Shown one piece after another: positions 24,580 through 31,344 of a stretch of 37,381 nt of DNA. This stretch comes from a virus. A program made the translations under genes and the position numbers. Below the pieces are notes generated by a model. That model made no database searches. It was not told where the DNA came from and saw only the letters and a program-made list of their open reading frames with translations. How positions within the stretch are numbered: position 1 is the first letter of the stretch; the number at the start of each line of letters is the position of its first letter. The stretch is from IMG/VR virus record IMGVR_UViG_3300017917_003260, positions 1 to 37,381 of that record. The stretch is one strand, 5' to 3'.

Positions 24580-24587
24580 TATATTTT
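24580..24587 (+). promoter_or_regulatory. TATATTTT box before dam
   Basis: TATATTTT, a one-base variant of TATATTTG, lies 24 bases before the methyltransferase ATG in a T-rich gap. The gap also holds two T runs after a weak AACCC/GGGTT hairpin at the end of the previous gene, which might act as a weak terminator. Confidence 0.35.
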
Positions 24588-24611
24588 ATCTATAACATAT
24601 AAAATAAACAC

Positions 24612-25448
24612 ATGATAAGTTACATCGGAGGTAAAGCTCGCATCGGTAAGTGGATTAAAGAATATATTCCACAGGACATTGAAACATATGTCGAAGGATT
24701 TTCAGGAATGTTTTGGGTATTCTTTAATATGGATTTAGAAAACTACCCCAATTTAAAAACCGTTGTTTATAATGACTATAATAAGTTGAATTACAACTTA
24801 ATGAAGTGGACTAAACAATATGATGTTTTATGGGAAGCGTTATCCCAATACCCATGTCAACAATTAGGGGTGGTAGACACACCACCAGAATATGCTCAAA
24901 TGTTTAATCAATACCAAACAGAATTATTTGATGATAATTTGGTTATCAATGATGAGAATGGTTTAGAAATTGCTTGTAAGTATGTTTATGTTTTAGGTCA
25001 AGTATTTTCAGGATCCAAACCTGAAACCGCATCATATATGGATTACAAAGGAAAATATAGATGTAAGGTGTTAGTCTTTATGGATAAATTAAAAAATCCA
25101 AAGTTCAGACAACATTTTGATAAAATTACATTTGTTGAGAATATGGATTTCCAAGATGTTGTTGTAAAGTACGATTCCCCAACAACATATTTCTATATGG
25201 ACCCTCCATATTGGAAAACTGAAAACTATTATTCGAATCATGATTTCGATGTGAATGACCACGTTAGATTGGCGGATTGTATAAAAGGAATTCAAGGTAA
25301 ATTTAGTTTATCTTATTATGATTTTCCACAATTATCTGAATGGTTTCCAAGAGAACAATATCGTTGGGAACAAAAAGGTTTTAGTAAGGCTGCGTCAACT
25401 AAAAAAGAAAAAAACGTAGGAACTGAAATTTTAATTATGAATTATTAA
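24612..25448 (+). CDS. dam: DNA adenine N6-methyltransferase, Dam/D12 class
   Basis: The protein has 278 residues. The motifs of the D12 (alpha) class appear in order: YIGGK at residues 4-8 (motif X), YVEGFSGMFWVFF at about 26-38 (motif I, S-adenosylmethionine binding, F-x-G), and DPPYW at 197-201 (motif IV, catalytic). NDYNK around 54-58 fits the second acidic strand. Such enzymes methylate adenine, commonly in GATC; the target here is inferred. It could protect phage DNA from restriction or mark strands. I count only about 22 GATC in the window, well below expectation. It is followed ten bases later by the NusG-like gene. Confidence 0.9.
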   Translation: MISYIGGKARIGKWIKEYIPQDIETYVEGFSGMFWVFFNMDLENYPNLKTVVYNDYNKLNYNLMKWTKQYDVLWEALSQYPCQQLGVVDTPPEYAQMFNQYQTELFDDNLVINDENGLEIACKYVYVLGQVFSGSKPETASYMDYKGKYRCKVLVFMDKLKNPKFRQHFDKITFVENMDFQDVVVKYDSPTTYFYMDPPYWKTENYYSNHDFDVNDHVRLADCIKGIQGKFSLSYYDFPQLSEWFPREQYRWEQKGFSKAASTKKEKNVGTEILIMNY

Positions 25449-25457
25449 AAATAGAAC

Positions 25458-25982
25458 ATGGAAACAAATTGGTACTTGGTAAAAGTTCTACCAGGAAAAG
25501 AAAGAACATTAGCTGAAGAATTTAATAAACACATTACGTTAGGTAAAATGAATAACATCAGTAGATTCGTTTGTCCAACGGAAAAAAACTTTGTAGTTGT
25601 AAAAAACAAAAAAGTTTTAAGAGAAAAAGTTTTATATAGTGGTTATCTTTATTTTGAAGCAAATAAAAAACTAAATGAAGACGAGTTAAAAACTCTATCT
25701 CTATTACCTAATATTATGGGTATGGGAGGAAGTAGAATACCAATCGAATTAAGAGAGAGTGATGTGAGAAGAATATTGAAAGATGAAGTTCTTGAACAAC
25801 ATGTCGATTCAAAAAGATTAAAATATGTTATTGGTGAACAAGTAATGGTTATTGAAGGACCATTCAATACATTTGAAGGTGTAATATCAGATATTAAAGG
25901 AGAGAAGGTGGATGTCGAAATAAAAATATTTGGTAGAAACACTGCAGTTGAGTTAACTTTAAATCAAATATCAAAAATTTAA
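25458..25982 (+). CDS. nusG: NusG-like transcription elongation factor
   Basis: The protein has 174 residues. The N-terminal NGN domain starts NWYLVKVLPGKERTLAEEF and includes YSGYLYFEA, which fits the 'p.lfpgYlfv' strand. The C-terminal KOW domain (about 127-174) reads YVIGEQVMVIEGPFNTFEGV with the expected hydrophobic spacing and Gly. NusG binds RNA polymerase and alters pausing and termination. A phage copy could favour phage transcripts, together with the phage sigma factor, or form an antitermination complex. The stop overlaps the next ATG (TAATG). Confidence 0.9.
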   Translation: METNWYLVKVLPGKERTLAEEFNKHITLGKMNNISRFVCPTEKNFVVVKNKKVLREKVLYSGYLYFEANKKLNEDELKTLSLLPNIMGMGGSRIPIELRESDVRRILKDEVLEQHVDSKRLKYVIGEQVMVIEGPFNTFEGVISDIKGEKVDVEIKIFGRNTAVELTLNQISKI

Positions 25983-26293
25983 TGGAGTTTTCACCTGAAG
26001 TATTAATATATCTACAGACAGTTAAAAATTACTTCAAAACAAACGAAGAGGCAAGAGAGTATTTTATCTCTAACGTTGATGAAGAATTATTTTACCAACA
26101 CTTATGTGAAATATCTGAAAAAAATTTCAAGAAAGATGGAGAAGTAATGTTAACAAAAGAACAATTTGAATTGTTACGAAAAACATTAACAGCAATCGAA
26201 ATTTCAGTAAAAGAAATTCCCGAAGAAACTCCAAATCCAGAAGAAAACATTTTTATTGATATGAGAGGTTATGGGAAAATATGTCTCAACTAG
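25982..26293 (+). CDS. Unknown small protein coupled to NusG-like gene
   Basis: The protein has 103 residues, mostly helical and acidic (PEVLIYLQTVKNYFKTNEEA, EELFYQHLCEISEKNF). It ends ENIFIDMRGYGKICLN. Its ATG overlaps the NusG-like stop, so the two are probably made together. I recognise no family. A role with the transcription factor is possible by coupling only. Confidence 0.78.
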   Translation: MEFSPEVLIYLQTVKNYFKTNEEAREYFISNVDEELFYQHLCEISEKNFKKDGEVMLTKEQFELLRKTLTAIEISVKEIPEETPNPEENIFIDMRGYGKICLN

Positions 26294-26329
26294 CTTCATT
26301 TTCTAACAATTTTTTTCTATTATTATAAC

Positions 26330-27394
26330 ATGCCAATATTACCAACAAATTATCCGTTATATGATACGGTATATGGAAGTGAGATACCTACCGAGCAATA
26401 CTTTGTTATTCTTTTCGATAGATTACCATCTAAGTTTGTTAATAACTTAAGTTATGACCCAAAGATTAGAGAATTTTTAAATGGTTTAGGGTTTGTTGAG
26501 GATGTAAACGTTTTCTCTTCAAATAGAAGATATGATTTATCTTCACAATCATTATTCGTTAATAAAGAAAAAACAATAATGATTAGAGTAACTGGTAATG
26601 TTACAAAAGATAAGGACCCATTGGTTCAACTTGACATTGTTTATGATTTCAATAATGGTAAATTAGAGGAACAATTACCAATGTTAGAAATAAAAACTTT
26701 TGAACGAATAAAAAAGAAATCAAACATACAACTTGTTAAAAGTGAACATGGACACTTAGACACGGAGGAGTATGATTTATATGTACCACCGATGGAGTTG
26801 GAATTAAACTACGGTGAAACATTTTCTAAAGTACATGAGGTGGTTGTTGATAAATTAAATCAAAATAACGGTAAGGGTATTATTCTTTTACATGGAGATC
26901 CTGGCACAGGAAAAACTTCCTATTTAAAATATCTAACAACATTAATTAAAGAAAAAGATATTTTATTTATCCCACCATCAATGGCGGAAATGTTATCTGA
27001 CCCATCAATTATTCCATTTTTGATGGACCATAAAAACTCAATTCTTATTATTGAAGATGCAGAACGTGTCATTGCTGATAGAGAGGGTAACGGTTCACCT
27101 GCTGGAGTATCTAATATACTTAACTTAACTGATGGTATTTTAGGGGACTGTTTGAGTATTCAGATAGTTGCCACTTTTAATATGAAAAGAGAAAAGATTG
27201 ACCAAGCTCTACTCAGAAAAGGTCGTCTAATTGCTGAACATAAGTTTAGTAAATTAACATCTGATGAATCTAATAAACTTTTAAAACATTTAGGAAAAGA
27301 CCACGAAGTTTCAGAATCAATGAGTTTGGCGGATATATATAATATAGATGTTGAATTATTCAAATCAACAAATAAAACTAAAATAGGATTTTAA
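26330..27394 (+). CDS. AAA-family ATPase
   Basis: The protein has 354 residues. The first 180 are a divergent N-terminal domain with strand-rich character. The AAA module follows. Walker A is GDPGTGKTS at 189-197. Walker B is ILIIEDAE at about 238-245. A sensor region reads IVATFNM and an arginine-bearing segment LLRKGRL sits near 288-294. The order resembles BCS1- and spastin-like AAA proteins. It may remodel protein complexes or act on DNA or proteases. Its neighbours give no strong hint. Confidence 0.85.
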   Translation: MPILPTNYPLYDTVYGSEIPTEQYFVILFDRLPSKFVNNLSYDPKIREFLNGLGFVEDVNVFSSNRRYDLSSQSLFVNKEKTIMIRVTGNVTKDKDPLVQLDIVYDFNNGKLEEQLPMLEIKTFERIKKKSNIQLVKSEHGHLDTEEYDLYVPPMELELNYGETFSKVHEVVVDKLNQNNGKGIILLHGDPGTGKTSYLKYLTTLIKEKDILFIPPSMAEMLSDPSIIPFLMDHKNSILIIEDAERVIADREGNGSPAGVSNILNLTDGILGDCLSIQIVATFNMKREKIDQALLRKGRLIAEHKFSKLTSDESNKLLKHLGKDHEVSESMSLADIYNIDVELFKSTNKTKIGF

Positions 27395-27405
27395 ACAAAA
27401 AAAAT

Positions 27406-27711
27406 ATGGAAAACGTAACAGCAGATAGAGTAAAAGAATTACAATTAGAAGGTAAAAAAGTCTTAGTTGACTTTTGGGCGAAATGGTGTGGTCCTTGCAA
27501 ATCATTGGTACCTCGTTTAGAAGCAATTGAAAATCAATATCCGAATGTAACATTTGTTAAGGTAGACGTTGATGAAAATACGGACATGGCTCTTGAAATG
27601 GGTATCCGATCAGTCCCAACCGTTATAATTTATGATGGTGAGACACTAATAAATCGTTCTTCAGGAGCTAATGTTGATAGCTTCTATAAGGATATATTGA
27701 ATACATTATAA
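27406..27711 (+). CDS. Thioredoxin
   Basis: The protein has 101 residues with the thioredoxin active site WCGPCK (Cys28, Cys31) after VLVDFWAK. The cis-Pro loop is SVPTV near residue 66. The usual length is about 105. It reduces disulfides and can supply ribonucleotide reductase. It lies three bases before a glutaredoxin gene, so the phage carries a small redox pair, presumably for nucleotide synthesis, though no reductase gene is seen here. Confidence 0.93.
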   Translation: MENVTADRVKELQLEGKKVLVDFWAKWCGPCKSLVPRLEAIENQYPNVTFVKVDVDENTDMALEMGIRSVPTVIIYDGETLINRSSGANVDSFYKDILNTL

Positions 27712-27714
27712 TTT

Positions 27715-27984
27715 ATGGCAAACGTTATCGTCTTTACTTTAAAAGGTTGCGGACATTGCACTGAACTTAAAAAGGAATTAAATGAATTAGAAATTCCATA
27801 TAGTGAAATTGAGATATCCGAAAATGAAAAAATTTGGAACCAAGTAGTAAAACAGACTGGACATAATTCATTACCGACAGTCTTTATTGGTCTAAAAGAT
27901 AATGAAAACGGACCCGTATTTGTTCCTGGAAGAGATTTTAAGGATAAAAATGAGATAATTAACATTATAAAAGGATTTCTATAA
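27715..27984 (+). CDS. Glutaredoxin
   Basis: The protein has 89 residues with the active site KGCGHCTEL (Cys12, Cys15), SLPTVFIG as the cis-Pro strand, and a C-terminal helix (DKNEIINIIKGFL). The Cys-Gly-His-Cys variant resembles glutaredoxin-like phage proteins such as T4 NrdC. It could reduce ribonucleotide reductase or glutathione-mixed disulfides. It is followed by a strong terminator, closing this transcription unit. Confidence 0.9.
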   Translation: MANVIVFTLKGCGHCTELKKELNELEIPYSEIEISENEKIWNQVVKQTGHNSLPTVFIGLKDNENGPVFVPGRDFKDKNEIINIIKGFL

Positions 27985-27987
27985 AAT

Positions 27988-28014
27988 AAAAAAGGGATTT
28001 AATCCCTTTTTTTT
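27988..28014 (+). terminator. Strong intrinsic terminator after glutaredoxin
   Basis: AAAAAAGGGAT/ATCCCTTTTTT forms an 11-bp stem around TTA, with eight T. It separates the redox and metabolism block from the fibre genes. Its symmetrical A and T flanks could also stop transcripts from the other strand. Confidence 0.88.
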
Positions 28015-28036
28015 ATGCTAAGAAGTAGAATAAAAG

Positions 28037-28044
28037 TATTTATG
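28037..28044 (+). promoter_or_regulatory. TATTTATG box before fibre gene 1
   Basis: TATTTATG (a one-base variant of the TATTTATA class) lies in the sequence GTATTTATG, 19 bases before the ATG at 28064 and directly after the glutaredoxin terminator. Confidence 0.5.
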
Positions 28045-28063
28045 TAAAAGACTTTACTTTTAC
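28044..28063 (+). promoter_or_regulatory. Hairpin leader before fibre gene 1
   Basis: GTAAAAG and CTTTTAC form a 7-bp stem with loop ACTTTA (28051-28056). It ends one base before the ATG and begins within the TATTTATG box. In the message it would cover the whole leader, so it could control translation or protect the 5' end. No Shine-Dalgarno sequence is present. Confidence 0.5.
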
Positions 28064-28855
28064 ATGGCATTACAACAAATAAATTGGCTTCAAATTGACA
28101 CCGCAAATGTACCTTCGGGTTCTATTGTAGATTTGGGTGCCATATCGGGTTCTCTACATGCGGTTTACGCAGACAATCTTTATATTTCAGGACAAACACT
28201 CTCTCAAGTAATTTCTGAGTCAGGTACCGCCGATTTAAATTTATATACCGCATCCTTAAAAAATGCAATTGAGACCACTGGTTCTAATTTAACAGTAAAA
28301 GGTAATTTATTAGTAAAGGGTACCACAACATCGGTAAATTCTACAACAGTTGCTATTGGTGATAACATAATTGAATTAAATGGTACTGAGGCATCTTTTG
28401 GTGGTTTATTGGTTAAAGACCCAACATCACCAAATACAATATCAGGTTCTTTATTATGGGACACCACATTAGATAAGTGGGTTGCAGGTCCATTAGGTTC
28501 GGAGGATACTGTCATTTTACAACAAGATTTAACAAATTTATCAAGCTCGATAAAAGAAACTATTGATGATATTGGTATTTGGAGAGAAACTGGTTCATTT
28601 TACGCAACTTCCCACGATTTACAAGTGACAGGTTCCCTTACAATAAAGGGAGATTTATTAGTTGAAGGAAAAACAACATTAGTTCAAAAGTTAGACCCAA
28701 CTATGGAGTCTTTAGTGGTTTCGGGGGCAATGAGTATTGTACAAAATCAAATAAACGCACAGGTTGTAAGGGCTTCGGTTACTATTCAAAATTTGGGAAC
28801 TATGGCGGATAGGTTCAATAATTCAATAATTGACTGCGGGGATGGTTTTTTCTAA
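28064..28855 (+). CDS. Fibre-like virion protein 1
   Basis: The protein has 263 residues rich in Thr, Ser, Gly and Val. It carries fibre-type strand segments such as LTVKGNLLVKGTTTSVNSTT and LQVTGSLTIKGDLLVEGKTT, the 'VtGsltV.G' pattern of T4-like and marine phage fibres. SGSLLWDTTLDKWVAGPLG resembles a conserved block recurring in the two larger fibre genes here. It is probably a trimeric tail-fibre or decorating protein. No C-terminal chaperone is present. Confidence 0.85.
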   Translation: MALQQINWLQIDTANVPSGSIVDLGAISGSLHAVYADNLYISGQTLSQVISESGTADLNLYTASLKNAIETTGSNLTVKGNLLVKGTTTSVNSTTVAIGDNIIELNGTEASFGGLLVKDPTSPNTISGSLLWDTTLDKWVAGPLGSEDTVILQQDLTNLSSSIKETIDDIGIWRETGSFYATSHDLQVTGSLTIKGDLLVEGKTTLVQKLDPTMESLVVSGAMSIVQNQINAQVVRASVTIQNLGTMADRFNNSIIDCGDGFF

Positions 28856-28867
28856 TTAAAAATAAAG

Positions 28868-28875
28868 TATTTATA
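28868..28875 (+). promoter_or_regulatory. TATTTATA box before fibre gene 2
   Basis: Exact TATTTATA within GTATTTATATAAATA, 25 bases before the ATG at 28901. The box lies inside a 12-base palindrome ATTTATATAAAT (28869-28880), so its symmetry may be coincidental or functional. Confidence 0.55.
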
Positions 28876-28900
28876 TAAATAAAAGAAACACATATAAAAC

Positions 28901-31195
28901 ATGGCACAAATAATTAAACACAGGAGAGGTTCGGTCTCAGCACTAAAAGATGTTACAGCAAACATTGGTGAATTGGTTATGGCCACCGGTTCAATCGGTG
29001 ACTTTAATGGTCCAATCGTATTTGTTGGTGACACGGCGGTTGCTGGTGGATACAAACCAGTATCTAAAATATACCAAGGGACTACGGCACCAACAATTAG
29101 TGTTGGTTCACACGGTTCAACAATGGACGGGATACCTTTCTATTCTACAAATGATAAGACATTATACATTTTAGATAAATCGGGTAATAACGACATCGAC
29201 CTTACAGGTAATATTGAAGGTAATACCATTTCAGGTGTAACAATCACTTCATTAACAGGTTCTACTGCGTACATTGCTAATCTTTCAGGTTCATTCACCG
29301 GTAGTGGTATTGGACTTTATGACATTCCAGCAAGTGGAATCACAGGTTTGGAATTAAATAGAATCGCAAGTGGTAGTGCAACTGCATCCATCTCACCAAA
29401 TAATGGTTTAAGGATTAATGTAAAAACCGAAGTTACTGGTTCTTTAACTGTTTCAGGTAACACATACACAAATGGAGATGTTTACATTTCGGGTAACACA
29501 TCACAAACAGGCTCAATTGATTTAACGGGAGATATCACATTAGGTGGTAACATCACAATCGGTAATCAAACAACTGATATTATCCAATTTGGTGGTGAAG
29601 TTAGTTCTTCAATTTTACCAATAGTACACAATGCGTTTGATTTAGGTTCACCAGAAAAAAACTGGAGAAATTTACATGTTAGTGGAACTGCATATATTGA
29701 CATATTAGAAGCTCAACAAGTTAACTTTAACGACTTAGGAATCTTAACTGATTTAACAGTAAGTGGTAGTACATATTTGGGTAATGGTGGAGACATCACA
29801 GTAGTTAGTGGTTCATTATTCAATGACCAATTAACTAATAACAGAGTTGTTATTGTTGGTGTTGATGGTTTATTAGAAGATGATTCTAATTTTACATTCG
29901 ATGGTACCACATTACAAGTAGGTGCCGGTTGGTTTGGTGTAGATACTGATGGAGATATTAGAACATCAGGTTCGTTACTTGTAACAAGTACATCTGAATT
30001 TAAAGATGCAGTTGGAGTTAACTCAACATTAGATGTTACTGGTTCAGCAACTTTAAAATCAACTTTAGAAGTTAAAGGGGCAACAGGATTAAATTCAACA
30101 TTAGATGTGACAGGTTCTACAGTGTTGAAAGATACATTACAAGTTAAAGGTGCAACAGGATTAAATTCAACATTAGATGTGACAGGTTCTACAGTATTAA
30201 AATCAACATTACAAGTTGATAGTACTTCAGAATTGAAAGGTGCTGTTGGAATAAATTCAACATTAGATGTTACAGGTTCTGCTCAATTTAAAAATACTAT
30301 TAATGTAGATGGTGAGGCAACATTATCTTCAGCAACTGTTGAAGATTTAACACAAGACAGAATTGTAACAGTTGGTGCTGGTGGGTCATTAATTGATAGT
30401 TCAGGATTTACTTATAACGGAACTGTTTTCAAAATAGGAAATGGTAATTTTGAAGTAGATACAAATGATGGTGATATTAGAACATCTGGTTCATTAACAG
30501 TTGAGGGTGGACAAACAATCAACGGAGATGTAACAGTAAATGGTGTTTTAACTGTTACAGGAAATACACAATTACAATCAAATCTATATGTTTCAGGTAA
30601 TTTGGAAGTATTAGGTTCGGCAACAAATGTTACAATCCAAGCACAAACAGTTGAGATTGATGACAATATTATCAGAATGAATGCATATTCTCCTTTCTTA
30701 AGATATGCAGGTTTTGAAGTTATCGATTCAGGTTCAAGTGGGGTTTCTGCATCTATGTTGTGGGATTCACAAAATGACTATTGGATGTTTGTTTCATCAA
30801 GTGGAGAGTCTAGTAAATTTGTTGGAACAACTCCAGGAACTTATGGTTCTGAAGTTAGTTTAACAACAGGAACATTCCCAATTGCGAGTGGAAATAATAC
30901 AATTGGTGATAGTTTATTAACATATGACGGAACAACATTAGCATTCAACACAAATAAATTTACAGTTGATTCAGGAAATGGTGACACTGCAATTTCAGGT
31001 AACGTTACTTTAAGTTATTCAGGAGGAACCGATTCAGGAACATTATCATCAACAGTTGTGTTTAGAAATAGTTCTAATGTTTTAGGTTATGTAAGTTCTA
31101 CAGACACACAAAATGTAACAACACAATTATTGGGTTATAATGATTCAACAGGAGTGTTAGAATTCTCATCAGTAATTGATGGAGGTGGTTATTAA
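28901..31195 (+). CDS. Fibre-like virion protein 2 with internal repeats
   Basis: The protein has 764 residues. The N-terminus (AQIIKHRRGSVSALKDVTAN, then IGELVMAT) matches the short virion-attachment segment of other phage fibres ('lkhRRg...l...GEL'). The body is Ser/Thr/Gly-rich beta repeats. Between residues 365 and 475, four near-copies of a 24-residue unit (LNSTLDVTGSTVLKDTLQVK and following) occur. It later contains VEIDDNIIRMNAYSPFLRYA, found in similar fibre proteins. It probably forms a long trimeric fibre shaft for host binding. There is no C-terminal chaperone domain. It ends at a strong terminator. Confidence 0.88.
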   Translation: MAQIIKHRRGSVSALKDVTANIGELVMATGSIGDFNGPIVFVGDTAVAGGYKPVSKIYQGTTAPTISVGSHGSTMDGIPFYSTNDKTLYILDKSGNNDIDLTGNIEGNTISGVTITSLTGSTAYIANLSGSFTGSGIGLYDIPASGITGLELNRIASGSATASISPNNGLRINVKTEVTGSLTVSGNTYTNGDVYISGNTSQTGSIDLTGDITLGGNITIGNQTTDIIQFGGEVSSSILPIVHNAFDLGSPEKNWRNLHVSGTAYIDILEAQQVNFNDLGILTDLTVSGSTYLGNGGDITVVSGSLFNDQLTNNRVVIVGVDGLLEDDSNFTFDGTTLQVGAGWFGVDTDGDIRTSGSLLVTSTSEFKDAVGVNSTLDVTGSATLKSTLEVKGATGLNSTLDVTGSTVLKDTLQVKGATGLNSTLDVTGSTVLKSTLQVDSTSELKGAVGINSTLDVTGSAQFKNTINVDGEATLSSATVEDLTQDRIVTVGAGGSLIDSSGFTYNGTVFKIGNGNFEVDTNDGDIRTSGSLTVEGGQTINGDVTVNGVLTVTGNTQLQSNLYVSGNLEVLGSATNVTIQAQTVEIDDNIIRMNAYSPFLRYAGFEVIDSGSSGVSASMLWDSQNDYWMFVSSSGESSKFVGTTPGTYGSEVSLTTGTFPIASGNNTIGDSLLTYDGTTLAFNTNKFTVDSGNGDTAISGNVTLSYSGGTDSGTLSSTVVFRNSSNVLGYVSSTDTQNVTTQLLGYNDSTGVLEFSSVIDGGGY
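30014..30320 (+). repeat. 72-base tandem repeats in fibre gene 2
   Basis: About four copies of a 72-base unit encode TLDVTGS(T/A)xLK and linking residues. Two copies (from about 30086 and 30158) are nearly identical for most of their length, the others more diverged. The high identity of the middle copies suggests recent duplication or gene conversion and a possible change in shaft length. Confidence 0.8.
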
Positions 31196-31216
31196 ACTTA
31201 TAAAATATAAAAAACT

Positions 31217-31245
31217 AAAGGAGGTCTAAAAAACCTCCTTTTTTT
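31217..31245 (+). terminator. Strong intrinsic terminator after fibre gene 2
   Basis: AAAGGAGGT/ACCTCCTTT forms a 9-bp stem (31217-31225 with 31233-31241) with a seven-base loop and runs into T. It separates fibre genes 2 and 3. Confidence 0.88.
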
Positions 31246-31269
31246 ATGTGTTTAATCCAAACTTTATTG

Positions 31270-31277
31270 TATTTATA
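31270..31277 (+). promoter_or_regulatory. TATTTATA box before fibre gene 3
   Basis: Exact TATTTATA within GTATTTATAG, followed within one base by a 22-base palindrome. It lies 67 bases before the ATG, the longest leader among the fibre genes. Confidence 0.55.
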
Positions 31278-31278
31278 G

Positions 31279-31300
31279 TTAAGACCTATATAGGTCTTAA
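31279..31300 (+). promoter_or_regulatory. 22-base perfect palindrome in leader of fibre gene 3
   Basis: TTAAGACCTAT followed by its exact reverse complement. It lies immediately downstream of the TATTTATA box, where transcription would begin. In DNA it could be an operator. In RNA it could fold as a hairpin at the 5' end. Confidence 0.75.
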
Positions 31301-31306
31301 TTAACC

Positions 31307-31320
31307 GTGGTATATACCAC
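31307..31320 (+). promoter_or_regulatory. 14-base perfect palindrome in leader of fibre gene 3
   Basis: GTGGTAT followed by its exact reverse complement, six bases after the larger palindrome. The leader after it contains AGAGGGA about eleven bases before the ATG, one of the few Shine-Dalgarno-like stretches in the window. Confidence 0.65.
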
Positions 31321-31344
31321 ATTACATACAGAGGGAACATATAT

